Source: Chitinophaga sancti (GTDB lineage: Bacteria > Bacteroidota > Bacteroidia > Chitinophagales > Chitinophagaceae). From it: 64,000 bases of DNA. A program made the translations under genes and the position numbers. The first letter of the stretch is position 1; the number at the start of each line of letters is the position of its first letter. The notes under the pieces are model-generated. The model was given only the letters and a program-made list of their open reading frames with translations. It was not told the DNA's origin and ran no database searches. This document shows positions 17,077 to 25,081 of this stretch, in pieces. The stretch lies in NCBI RefSeq assembly GCF_034087045.1, contig NZ_CP139247.1:3498001-3562000 (forward strand), given 5' to 3'.

Positions 17077-18846
17077 ATGAAAAGTCATCTATCGCTTTCG
17101 CGGTTGCTGGGTTCAAAGGATATATACCCCAATGAAGCGCTGTCAACCAAACGGCATTATGCAGAACGGATTGGTAGCAAGAGATTGCGCCAGTTTGCTG
17201 CGCTGTATTTAAGTCCGGTCAAACAAAAAGAGGATATAGCATTGGAAGAGCTGATAGCGCAATGGTTTACCTTTAATGGAAACCACACTTACCAGCAAAG
17301 TCCTTCCTTCACCTACATTTACGATCATTTAAGGCGAATCAGGAATTTCCATGCAGGAGAGCATTTGCACCTGATCAATTCCGAGGCATTACTGAACCTG
17401 CTTGTATGGTTGGAAAACAATCCGGACCTGCCGGAAGAGGTAGCGGAGGATGCTGGCGTGACCATTCATCTGTTTCATCTCAATCTGCTGTTCAATGATG
17501 ATGTATTGGCTTTCTATCAGCAAGGGGCAGAAATCACCAGACTGGTGCAGGATGACAATTACCTCCAAAGGGTAACACTTAGTTTGTCCTTCTCTCAGGC
17601 AGATTTGTTCAATATTGATTATTCGCAGCTTTTCTATACCCAGTTTTACAAGGCCATCCGATTGCTGGACTTCCTGGAGGCTACACCAAAGTACCAACCC
17701 CTGTTCCAGGCCTTTCTGGCTGAATTTGGGGTTAGCAAAAAGGACTATTTTAAACTGCTTGGTCTCGCGATCGTGGCTGGCTCCAAAGGACAGGATGGCT
17801 GGAATGTCATACAGGTTCCTAAAGATGATCTATACGCTGAAAACTGTGCTTTTCTGGATAAGGTGGCTATCACGCCTGACTACGACGTATTGGATGAGCA
17901 AAATGACTACCTGTCGCTCCGTTCCCGGCCCATTAAACGTATTGATGATGGAGAGTATATCTCCCTGTTTCCGTTATTCCTGATAAAGAAGCTGTTTAAC
18001 GGGACCATCTTCCTCTTGTCTGATTTGCAGCAAAGGCGTCCGGAACTGCTGAGTGGCAGTTTCCTGGGCCATATTCGGGCAGATTTCTCGGAAGAAGTAC
18101 TGTTATATGATGTCCTGGATCAGTTGTATCCAAAGACGGCTACGGTGCGGCTGACGGGAAAGGTGCTGAAAGCAGCGGGAATGATACGGGAACCTGACTA
18201 TTATCTGAGAGTAGGAAACACAGTGGTGCTGCATGAGTCGAAGGACTTCTTCATACCCGGAGAAACCAAGCTGTCGTACAATATTGATGAAATAGAGAAG
18301 CTGCTGAAAACAGACGGTAGGGGTTCTGTGCCGCCGAAGCCGGACCGTCTGGGTAAAGCTGTGGTACAGGTAGCGGCCAATATCGAAAGAGTGCTGAAAA
18401 TGCAGATAGCAGGCGATACTGACTACGATCCGGCTGTTGTGGAGATCTTCCCTGTTATTGTAGTGTACGATTCATTGTATAGCGCTGCCGGCCTTAATTT
18501 CCGGGTACACTACTGGATGGAAGATGAGATCAACAAATTGAAGGCAAAGCCTGAGTTTGAGGGTGTTGACTTCAGCCGTGTGCACCCAGTGACGCTGGTA
18601 GAGATCGATACGTTGATCAACTACGAAAGCTACTTCGCTAATGGTACGCTGGATTACATAGGATTGCTACGGGCTTATCAGCAAACGATGAATTACCAGA
18701 AAGTAAACATAACGGACATAGTACAGTTCGCCGAACAGTCCTGTATGTCTTTTAGCAAATTTATAGGGGATGTCTGTATGGAGCGGAACCTGCCTCTTGA
18801 CCTGTCCAGGCTGAATGCATTGCTGATCAGCTATGGAATTGTGTAG
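17077..18846 (+). CDS. uncharacterised 589-aa protein with possible PD-(D/E)XK nuclease motif
   Basis: I do not recognise the family. The start is taken as ATG 17,077 (MKSHLSLSRLL); an in-frame TTG 12 bases earlier is less likely. The N-terminal 330 residues are helical, without motifs (LIAQWFTFNGNHTYQQSPSF, HLRRIRNFHAGEH). Around 370-390 the segment REPDYYLRVGNTVVLHESKD has the spacing of a PD-(D/E)XK active site (D, then E-x-K after a beta strand). It is followed by an amphipathic helix QVAANIERVLKMQ and a hydrophobic strand FPVIVVYD, as in that fold. It could therefore be a nuclease effector. It lies alone on the plus strand between two tRNA-like repeats, followed by a 146-aa gene 82 bases on. 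Nuclease call is inference. Confidence 0.6.
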   Translation: MKSHLSLSRLLGSKDIYPNEALSTKRHYAERIGSKRLRQFAALYLSPVKQKEDIALEELIAQWFTFNGNHTYQQSPSFTYIYDHLRRIRNFHAGEHLHLINSEALLNLLVWLENNPDLPEEVAEDAGVTIHLFHLNLLFNDDVLAFYQQGAEITRLVQDDNYLQRVTLSLSFSQADLFNIDYSQLFYTQFYKAIRLLDFLEATPKYQPLFQAFLAEFGVSKKDYFKLLGLAIVAGSKGQDGWNVIQVPKDDLYAENCAFLDKVAITPDYDVLDEQNDYLSLRSRPIKRIDDGEYISLFPLFLIKKLFNGTIFLLSDLQQRRPELLSGSFLGHIRADFSEEVLLYDVLDQLYPKTATVRLTGKVLKAAGMIREPDYYLRVGNTVVLHESKDFFIPGETKLSYNIDEIEKLLKTDGRGSVPPKPDRLGKAVVQVAANIERVLKMQIAGDTDYDPAVVEIFPVIVVYDSLYSAAGLNFRVHYWMEDEINKLKAKPEFEGVDFSRVHPVTLVEIDTLINYESYFANGTLDYIGLLRAYQQTMNYQKVNITDIVQFAEQSCMSFSKFIGDVCMERNLPLDLSRLNALLISYGIV

Positions 18847-18928
18847 TATCGCTGATAATGCCTCTTTTTTAGTGTAATCAGCAGTAGCACATTACAATTA
18901 TCATCATCCAACAAAATCGTACTCCATC

Positions 18929-19369
18929 ATGCAAAGCATATATACACTTCAGACGCTATTCACCCATTTTAAGTTTGGTTCACGATCGATCAGTGGTCCA
19001 TTTACGGTTATGTGGTATCTACTTGATGTCGATGAACAGGGAGATGAAATAGGTATTCCTTTCACAAAGGAACAATTGGACGTATTTCAGGCATATACGT
19101 TAAACAATACGGTGAACTTTCCGGCAGATAATAAACAATATAAGATTGATGAAGAAAATGTGCTGGAATGGAGTGAATACCATGAAATTCCTGATCCCGA
19201 GCTTCGACGTCCGCAGATAGTGCTGTTAAAAAAAAGACCAATGCAGGTATACGAGGGTGTTCAGGGGGCTATGGAGATTACGCTTGCCAACGAGACATTG
19301 AGCATGAGGATACCCTATACATTACCCTTTGATGTTGTTGGGGAGATCCTATCTAAAAGTGACAGGTGA
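18929..19369 (+). CDS. hypothetical protein, 146 aa
   Basis: No recognised domain. Soluble, acidic, with mixed beta content (TVMWYLLDVDEQGDEIGIPF, EGVQGAMEITLANETLSMRI). Same strand as and 82 bases after the 589-aa gene, inside the same cassette, so it may be its partner (for example an immunity or regulatory protein). No evidence beyond position. Confidence 0.55.
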   Translation: MQSIYTLQTLFTHFKFGSRSISGPFTVMWYLLDVDEQGDEIGIPFTKEQLDVFQAYTLNNTVNFPADNKQYKIDEENVLEWSEYHEIPDPELRRPQIVLLKKRPMQVYEGVQGAMEITLANETLSMRIPYTLPFDVVGEILSKSDR

Positions 19370-19481
19370 TAACCTGAGAATTAAGTGTGCATTTATTAGA
19401 TGTAATAATTCAGATTTGATCGCACAGTCGGTCATTAATAACCTCGGACCATATTGTCAATTAAGGTCACCTCGTCTTGAT

Positions 19482-19516
19482 CGAACCAATTTTAGCTTGA
19501 ATATGAAATACTTGTA
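19482..19516 (+). repeat. half copy of island repeat (GATCGAACCAATTT type)
   Basis: Sequence ATCGAACCAATTTTAGCTTG then AATATGAAATACTT closely matches 24,984-25,016. It also resembles the outer tail of the tRNA-3'-like repeats. Together with the hairpin at 19,541 and the repeat at 19,578 it forms a unit of about 100 bases parallel to the one immediately 3' of the intact tRNA-Leu. Confidence 0.65.
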
Positions 19517-19540
19517 AAACAAGAAGAAATAGTAAAAAAT

Positions 19541-19571
19541 AATAAGACCCGCTCCTAGAGCGGGTCTTATT
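19541..19571 (-). terminator. terminator hairpin next to tRNA-3'-like repeat, copy 3
   Basis: 14-bp perfect stem AATAAGACCCGCTC / GAGCGGGTCTTATT with a CTA loop. The core ACCCGCTC/GAGCGGGT is the same as in the terminator of the intact tRNA-Leu (25,041-25,077), which argues for common origin of the two loci. Confidence 0.8.
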
Positions 19572-19577
19572 ATTTTT

Positions 19578-19635
19578 GTGCTCAGTAACGGTAGGTTTTC
19601 GAACCAATTTGTGTTGATTATAAAGAAATTGCATG
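19578..19635 (-). repeat. tRNA-Leu 3'-end-like repeat, copy 3
   Basis: GTGCTCAGTAACGGTAGGTT then TTCGAACCA and tail ATTTGTGTTGATTATAAAGA. It separates the 589-aa/146-aa cassette from the metallopeptidase cassette. Confidence 0.72.
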
Positions 19636-19995
19636 CATATATATCTTCAATAGATGCTCAATGGTTAGGATTGGAAATCAACAACTATAAGATATTTCAT
19701 ATAATTTATTTTAGTTGTATTTGCAAGTTACAGCGTCTCCTTTTTTAGATTAAATAAAATTTCAATAACTCGAATAAATTGTGTTACGTTAAAGTCATCA
19801 ATGCAATTGATAAAATTTGGCCCAACGTAATGTTTCTCTCATTACAATTTTGGAAGGACGTAGCGAGGGCGTGTTCTAGAAACAGTCTTTCAGGGAAGTA
19901 TGGCCAATATGTGATTGGAATGAGTTATATGTCCATCATGAATAAGTTTTGAATTGCTGTCGTAGATTTTTTAAAGCCAATATTTAAAAAATAAA
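19636..19995. other. gene-free stretch upstream of the metallopeptidase gene
   Basis: 360 A+T-rich bases. No ORF, RNA or clear promoter box seen; it must contain the promoter of the gene at 19,996. Confidence 0.4.
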
Positions 19996-21174
19996 ATGAA
20001 AAATTTCTTTTCCGATCCAGACAACCTTAATGAAAATCCGATTCGCGTATTGCGCGGTAATGTTTACCAGGAACTTTCTAGACTAAGTCCTTCCTTTATT
20101 GCGGTGCTCCGTAAAGCAGCTGCGGAAGGCAAGTTGGATCCCAGTAATATTCAATTTAGTGACAGTGAATACCCTGCGACGAATGGACCAGCGGCGGGAG
20201 TCGGCATGGTATTGCTGTATGATGGATTTCAGATGTACCTTTGGTGTATGTGTTATTGTTTTGTCGTGTATCATTCCGAAATGACCGTAAAACGACAAGC
20301 AAACAGAGATGAAGAAAATGATGATGTTATGGATGGTGTCGATATGGAGAAACTGAAAACTGCCATGAAATTGATGGAATATGCACAAAGTCTATTAAAA
20401 GGCTATCATCCTTGGGATATTAGTTTACCTAATCCGGCATACTATTCGGATGAGATGCATGACACGATTACTAAGGTGAATGCCGTATATCTGCATGCGA
20501 TGAATTTCGTTATCGCTCATGAAGTGGCACATATCGAGCTCGATCATGTTACTGACAATGCAGCTTTAGACCTAACCGAACTTGACATGGAAATACAGGC
20601 TGATGCCCGCAGTGTCGAATTGATAAAAGATGGCATGACTACAATTAATAAAGACACGGCTGAACTTGGAGTACTTGCGGCTCTATGTACTCTACTACTT
20701 ATGAAATCCGAACTTTCTGGAGGGGGGCATCCTGATAGTGACGACCGTATTGGCGCTTTCATAGAACATATAATTGTTGACAATCATAGCCATCTTTGGG
20801 GTATCGCTGTTCTTGCTTACCGCCTTTGGGCAGATCATTATGGGCATGGTATATTCTTTTTTCAAAACCTGGATTCGGCAAAGCTCATATATGACGAAAT
20901 TCGCAAACAGCTTAAAGAGGAAACGTTAGTTCAATACTGCGAAGTTATTGTACCGGAAGGAACTTATGGCGTTACCTGCTATGATGTGGGAGATAGAAGG
21001 CAATTTTATACCAAAATAGATGGCTTTGGTGTTTGGTTTGAAGCAGACCAATTACGAGGGACAGTAAAACCCATAATGAACGACCAGTATATTGATCCGA
21101 CGAAAATTTCAGATTTTATAACCGCTCTTTCAGGGCTAATTGATAACGGTTCTTCTGGCGATCAAGTGCAGTGA
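19996..21174 (+). CDS. HEXXH zinc metallopeptidase, Lit/peptidase U49-like
   Basis: 392 aa, no signal peptide, so cytoplasmic. The zinc site HEVAHIELDH (near 175-184) is followed about 20 residues later by EIQADARSVEL, where the Glu/Asp of the E-x-x-A-D helix would be the third ligand. This arrangement (HEXXH, then an E-x-x-AD helix) fits the Lit-type peptidase U49 family of phage-exclusion proteases that cleave EF-Tu upon infection, although other gluzincin families share it. A moderately hydrophobic segment (MVLLYDGFQMYLWCMCYCFVV, split here as MVLLYDGFQM/YLWCMCYCFVV) lies near 70-95. It is a single gene within a tRNA-repeat-bounded cassette, consistent with a self-contained defence or abortive-infection gene. 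Family assignment moderate; zinc peptidase firm. Confidence 0.65.
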   Translation: MKNFFSDPDNLNENPIRVLRGNVYQELSRLSPSFIAVLRKAAAEGKLDPSNIQFSDSEYPATNGPAAGVGMVLLYDGFQMYLWCMCYCFVVYHSEMTVKRQANRDEENDDVMDGVDMEKLKTAMKLMEYAQSLLKGYHPWDISLPNPAYYSDEMHDTITKVNAVYLHAMNFVIAHEVAHIELDHVTDNAALDLTELDMEIQADARSVELIKDGMTTINKDTAELGVLAALCTLLLMKSELSGGGHPDSDDRIGAFIEHIIVDNHSHLWGIAVLAYRLWADHYGHGIFFFQNLDSAKLIYDEIRKQLKEETLVQYCEVIVPEGTYGVTCYDVGDRRQFYTKIDGFGVWFEADQLRGTVKPIMNDQYIDPTKISDFITALSGLIDNGSSGDQVQ

Positions 21175-21266
21175 TATTGATTTAGTGAGATACAAATAAC
21201 TATGCTTTCGCTTATACAAATTTTAGCCTCTACTATAACATTGATTTTTATAGATTTTTTGATTTG

Positions 21267-21425
21267 ATGATAACCAGTTCAGAAAATCAGATTATAAAGC
21301 CCCAAGATCCAATTTTTAGGAATATGCCTGAATCTGTTGTCATAGAAATTATCCAGGTGAGCTTAGGTGAGGTAAAACATAAAATTATTAGCGACTTTGG
21401 ATATTTTAACTCAATCTTTCATTAA
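21267..21425 (+). CDS. possible small protein, 52 aa
   Basis: ATG at 21,267 opens 52 codons (MITSSENQIIKPQDPIFRNM ... HKIISDFGYFNSIFH-stop). Composition is protein-like, with an alternating pattern, but no family is recognised. It lies 92 bases after the metallopeptidase on the same strand and overlaps the 3' end of the convergent gene at 21,411 by 15 bases. It could be a small partner of the peptidase or a chance frame. Confidence 0.3.
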   Translation: MITSSENQIIKPQDPIFRNMPESVVIEIIQVSLGEVKHKIISDFGYFNSIFH

Positions 21426-22205
21426 ATAGTGATCTTTTACTTTTTTCTTAAATGCTATTGGATCATGCTCTTCAATATTTTTCTTTAACTGTGACCTTCT
21501 CTGTGCTCTATTCAACAAAGGAAATTGCTTCTTAGTGAAACCTTTTAACTTGTGGAATTTGCTCTCCTTATTATATGGGATTTTATCAAGCTGTTCATAA
21601 AGTAGAGTAAAAAGCACGTCGCCATTCATGAATAAATATTCAAATCTTGTGCTCTCATTATTTAATGAAGTTATGGATCCTTCCAAATTACCGGATTCAA
21701 GGAAAATGTCATAAAAGTTGGTAAAATCACGTAATAAATAGAATCCAGATATTTTATCTTTAGGACCAATATACCCCCAGTATGGAGCTGGCTTCAAAAT
21801 GTCGATTGCTTTATAGAAGTATACCCCCATACAAGTTGCAATACTTATTACCAATTGATTTTTTATTAAGACATTCAACTCCCTGCACCACAGTCCAAGA
21901 TCCTCCCAAGTAACAACTTCCATACTCGTTAATTGAATACCTTGCTCAGAGCTATGCATTTCAAAATGCAAGATGGGTATCAACATCCCTCTCATAACTA
22001 GAATCTTAACCTCTTGAAAGAAGTTAAACAAGTCCTCCTTTGTCTTTATAATTATCAGATAAGCGGCTGTATTATTTTTTAGACACTTCCATTTAATAAC
22101 ATTATTATATAGCTCATCGCCTGTTTCACGATCACCAATCTTCAATGATTGTATGACAAATACTGCGTTATAGGATAATTCATAATAGAATTCGATACTT
22201 CCCAT
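21411..22205 (-). CDS. hypothetical protein (264 aa) whose start codon lies in an IS21 target duplication
   Basis: No recognised family. The native start is taken as the ATG at 22,205 (MGSIEFYYELSYNAVFVIQS). A longer frame begins at 22,256 inside the IS end and would add 17 residues of IS-encoded sequence (MGQHPRDPGQHKQ...). The protein is mixed alpha/beta and ends with a basic region (LLNRAQRRSQLKKNIEEHD). The IS inserted exactly at the start: the ATG falls within the duplicated CCATATTC, so the coding region survives but is cut off from its original upstream sequence, now at 24,871-24,985. Expression would depend on a promoter in the IS end. Confidence 0.6.
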   Translation of the reverse strand: MGSIEFYYELSYNAVFVIQSLKIGDRETGDELYNNVIKWKCLKNNTAAYLIIIKTKEDLFNFFQEVKILVMRGMLIPILHFEMHSSEQGIQLTSMEVVTWEDLGLWCRELNVLIKNQLVISIATCMGVYFYKAIDILKPAPYWGYIGPKDKISGFYLLRDFTNFYDIFLESGNLEGSITSLNNESTRFEYLFMNGDVLFTLLYEQLDKIPYNKESKFHKLKGFTKKQFPLLNRAQRRSQLKKNIEEHDPIAFKKKVKDHYLMKD

Positions 22206-22209
22206 ATTC
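22202..22209. repeat. left target-site duplication of the IS21 element
   Basis: CCATATTC, identical to 24,871-24,878 on the other side. Eight bases is within the range known for IS21-family insertions, and perfect identity indicates a recent insertion. Confidence 0.85.
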
Positions 22210-22308
22210 TGTAGATTCTGTTTATGTTGACCCGGGTCTCTGGGATGTTGCCCCACCTGCGTAGCAGGTAATAAAAGTAAGAGCTAAATGCTATGTAAAA
22301 TACAATGA

Positions 22309-23010
22309 TTATTTATTTCTTCGTCTTAGTGATTCTCCTTTTAATTCTACCCTGTGTGCATTTGCTGTCAATCTGTCAAGGATTGCATCGGCCAAGGTCG
22401 GATCATTAAGATACTCATGCCATTTCGCGACAGGTAGTTGTGATGTCACAATTACACTCTTCTTTCCATATCGATCCTCAAGTAGCTGAAGTAAAGTAAG
22501 ACGGATCTCCTGTGCCATCGGTGCCAGTCCGAAGTCATCGAGGATAATGAGAGTCTGTCGCTCAAGATGATTCAGTAATTTGATATATGATCCATCCAGT
22601 TTAGAGAGTGTTACTTTCTCTATTAGCCGGTTCATATTCAAATATGTCGTTTTAAATCCCATCAGGCATGCGTGATGGCCAAGAGCACAGGCGAGGTGGC
22701 TCTTGCCACAGCCTGTCGCTCCTGTAATTAAGATGTTTTGCCCCTGATTTATGTAATCGCTACTGGTTAAAACAGCTAGTTGCTGTTTAGTCAGATTCCG
22801 TCCGGGGCTGCAATCTATTTGCTCTATTGTTACAGGCAGTCTTAGCTTTGCCAGTTTTAAATAGTATGCAGTCTTTTCATTGCTCCTATTCTGTTCTTCT
22901 GATTGAACCAGGTAAGCAATAAGATCATGTCCTTGTAATTGTTGATTCATAGGTAATTCCAGTTGAGCATTATAAGCCTGATACATTCCCTGCAGGCGAA
23001 GTTGTTTCAT
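22309..23010 (-). CDS. istB: IstB transposition helper ATPase
   Basis: 233 aa AAA+ protein, DnaC-like. Walker A ITGATGCGKSHLA near residues 95-107, Walker B TLIILDDFGLAP near 153-164, sensor VIVTSQLP near 187-194, and the arginine-finger region AILDRLTANAHRVEL near 210-224. It assists IstA in target selection. The family often starts slightly upstream (NDECTQTLEQMKQLRLQG is readable in frame), but no ATG is available there, so the ATG at 23,010 is used. It follows istA by 65 bases. Confidence 0.95.
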   Translation of the reverse strand: MKQLRLQGMYQAYNAQLELPMNQQLQGHDLIAYLVQSEEQNRSNEKTAYYLKLAKLRLPVTIEQIDCSPGRNLTKQQLAVLTSSDYINQGQNILITGATGCGKSHLACALGHHACLMGFKTTYLNMNRLIEKVTLSKLDGSYIKLLNHLERQTLIILDDFGLAPMAQEIRLTLLQLLEDRYGKKSVIVTSQLPVAKWHEYLNDPTLADAILDRLTANAHRVELKGESLRRRNK

Positions 23011-23075
23011 TTGCTCAAGTGTTTGTGTGCATTCATCATTTGACTTTTTTATTTATAGTGATCCTATCCCCTGAA

Positions 23076-24518
23076 TTAGTCCATGGTGATTAATACAGTT
23101 ATCTCTTGATTCCTCTGATCTATCCAGGCCCCGTTCAAGGATATTCGGACCATAGTGTAATTAACGCGTGTGCCCAGCAATGCTCTTTTGCAAGCTCGCT
23201 CAAGGCGGTCAGCCCCATACTTTTTCTGAAGCATCAACATGCCAAAGCAGGCTTTATAGTTTTGTTCAATATAAATGCTGTTTTCCAGGATATTTGCGGC
23301 TGTTTGTTGCGTTGATGGCCCAATACGAGCTGCCTGAGCTAGTAAGTCATCCCGGTTCCAGCCTTTTATCTGCTGCATCCGCTGATGATTGGGTGGCATG
23401 TGATCAGGTATAGTATTGTAAGACTTTTGCTGGTCGTTCCTAAAGTGAATAGCTATTCTTTGATATTCAAAATATGCTTCTACGGAATGTTTATCATATA
23501 ACACCTTAACTTTTTTCCCCACGTATTGATATGGTACACTGTAATAGCGATGGTCGTCAGAAAGCTGAATATGATAATTACGCTGGACAGTCAGCAGGAC
23601 AACTTTTTTAACAATAAAGGGCGTGGATGGAAGTGGTTTCAAACATGCTTTCTCATGTTGCTCATAATAGTACCACCTGCTATAAGGGGTATTTCTATAA
23701 GGTTTATTATTGAGAAGAATAAGCTGATCATACATTGCTGCATTAAGAGCTTGCAGGCTGTTGAACTCTCTGTTTCTAAGGGGGCCATAAATGTGGTTAT
23801 ATATTATATTTACAGCTTTTTCAACCATTGCCTTATCCCTTGGGCTATACGGCCTGGTCGCACTAAAAGTAGTTGCATAGTATTCACTTAACTGGCCACA
23901 TATTTCAGTAAATACTGGTTCGTATTTGTCCGGCTTTATTACAGCAGTCTTTAAATTATCACATAAGATCGTGATCGGAACACCACCGAAGAAAAGTAAC
24001 ATTGCATTGATGCAGGCAATAAAATCAACTGTACGTTGAGTATGAACCGACATACAAAATATAAGACCACTAAATGGAAGGATTGCAATGAATACTTCAC
24101 ATTCAATTTTTTCACCCGTATCTGTATCTATATATGATTGCTTTTTGCCTGCAAAATCGATCATAATGATGTCTCCAACAATATAATCCATGTGCATGGC
24201 AACATCCAGCCTCTTAAGAAATTGATTCAGATGATGGCAATAGTGGCTATATACATATCCATCAGGATTTTGCCGTAAATATTCCTGCCAAAGTAATTGA
24301 CGGGTAACACCTGTTCTTCCCAGCTCATGCTGTATATCCTTAAAATGGCTAATCAGTTGCTCTAACCGTTGTGCATCATGAGCCATGCTTTCGTTACCAT
24401 AAGCTCGTTCCGCCAGTGCTACATCATTTTGATTGTTTTGAGTGCTATCATTCTCATTCGTAAGCAAGGTTAAATATTTCCGCACACTATTGCGGCTAAT
24501 GCCTAACCGACGAGCCAT
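23076..24518 (-). CDS. istA: IstA transposase, N-terminally broken by a nonsense codon
   Basis: 480 aa from the ATG at 24,518. N-terminal HTH (LGISRNSVRKYL), then an rve integrase core: IMIDFAGKK (first Asp, near 117), ITILCDNLKTA (second Asp, near 188) and MVEKAVN (Glu, near 232). The C-terminal beta domain binds the ends. Upstream, the frame continues in phase to an ATG at 24,596 (MGQKPIAMEQLK, stop, LLQLKKDGVGIRE), interrupted only by a TAA at 24,558-24,560, probably from CAA. The original protein would be 506 aa. Restart at 24,518 would lose the first helices of the HTH region, so activity is doubtful. Confidence 0.88.
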   Translation of the reverse strand: MARRLGISRNSVRKYLTLLTNENDSTQNNQNDVALAERAYGNESMAHDAQRLEQLISHFKDIQHELGRTGVTRQLLWQEYLRQNPDGYVYSHYCHHLNQFLKRLDVAMHMDYIVGDIIMIDFAGKKQSYIDTDTGEKIECEVFIAILPFSGLIFCMSVHTQRTVDFIACINAMLLFFGGVPITILCDNLKTAVIKPDKYEPVFTEICGQLSEYYATTFSATRPYSPRDKAMVEKAVNIIYNHIYGPLRNREFNSLQALNAAMYDQLILLNNKPYRNTPYSRWYYYEQHEKACLKPLPSTPFIVKKVVLLTVQRNYHIQLSDDHRYYSVPYQYVGKKVKVLYDKHSVEAYFEYQRIAIHFRNDQQKSYNTIPDHMPPNHQRMQQIKGWNRDDLLAQAARIGPSTQQTAANILENSIYIEQNYKACFGMLMLQKKYGADRLERACKRALLGTRVNYTMVRISLNGAWIDQRNQEITVLITMD

Positions 24519-24654
24519 TTCCCTTATACCTACACCATCCTTCTTAAGCTGTAAAAGTTACTTTAATTGTTCCATTGCTATTGGCTTTTGTCCCATGCTC
24601 CCATATTTTTAAGGAGCATATAATACAAAAAGCTCTTACTATTTACTCCTGCAG

Positions 24655-24870
24655 GGTGGGTCAAAATGCCAGAATGACATAGTGAATTTTAAAAAAATAA
24701 AATTCCAGGTGGGTCAACATCCCAGAATTCGGGCATATCAACCTATGAAATCTCAAAAAAGAGGTGGGTCAACATCCCAGAATTTGATTCACCTTTTAGG
24801 TGGGTTATCATTCCAGAATGGTGGGTCAACATAATTCAGAGAAGTGGGTCAACATCCTCCAGAATCTACA
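24655..24870 (+). repeat. IS21 right-end multiple transposase-binding repeats
   Basis: Six imperfect copies of GTGGGTCAACATCCCAGAAT start near 24,655, 24,708, 24,762, 24,799, 24,821 and 24,844. Two inverse copies lie in 22,221-22,256 at the other end. Copy 4 and the terminal ones are more diverged. Confidence 0.85.
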
Positions 24871-24878
24871 CCATATTC
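24871..24878. repeat. right target-site duplication of the IS21 element
   Basis: CCATATTC, matching 22,202-22,209. The following bases to about 24,980 are the original upstream region of the gene at 21,411, now displaced by 2.7 kb; no other gene is seen there. Confidence 0.85.
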
Positions 24879-24983
24879 TATATTTTCATTTGCTCAATTG
24901 TACATAATCATTATCTAAGATAGGGAGTTCAAAATTTCCATGAAAAACAATATTTTCGAAAATAAACTTGGTTTGGGAACTAG

Positions 24984-25020
24984 ATCGAACCAATTTGAGA
25001 TTGACTTTGAAATACTTACA
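24984..25020 (+). repeat. half copy of island repeat beside the tRNA-Leu terminator
   Basis: GATCGAACCAATTTGAGATT then GACTTTGAAATACTT, matching the half copy at 19,482. It lies between the displaced IS flank and the tRNA-Leu terminator, so it would be the junction of the last-arrived cassette. Confidence 0.6.
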
Positions 25021-25040
25021 AAATATTGTAGAATAATATA

Positions 25041-25077
25041 AAAAGCAAAACCCGCTCTATGAGCGGGTTTTGCTTTT
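25041..25077 (-). terminator. tRNA-Leu terminator
   Basis: 17-bp perfect stem AAAAGCAAAACCCGCTC / GAGCGGGTTTTGCTTTT with a TAT loop, directly after the tRNA 3' end on the minus strand. Confidence 0.9.
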
Positions 25078-25081
25078 TATG

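Larger units (their letters stand above)
22210..24870 (-). mobile_element. IS21-family insertion sequence
   Basis: 2,661 bases, bounded by TGTAGATTCTG on the left and its inverse CAGAATCTACA on the right, with an 8-bp direct target duplication outside. Carries istA and istB in the usual order on the minus strand. As in other IS21 members, the ends contain multiple copies of the transposase-binding repeat GTGGGTCAACATCCCAGAAT: about six at the istA-proximal (right) end and two at the left. No other insertions were found. It interrupts the start region of the gene at 21,411. Confidence 0.93.

Noticed and set aside
19329..19517. 62-aa plus-strand frame after the 146-aa gene
   Set aside because: Overlaps the 146-aa gene and runs into the repeat half copy; composition not protein-like.
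14298..19610. Three tRNA-like 3' ends as functional tRNA genes
   Set aside because: No matching 5' acceptor strand or anticodon arm at tRNA distance, and the T-arm spacing is 5 bases too long. Treated as repeats.
24655..24870. CRISPR array or iterons of a plasmid origin
   Set aside because: The repeats are the transposase-binding sites of the IS21 end, mirrored at its other end.
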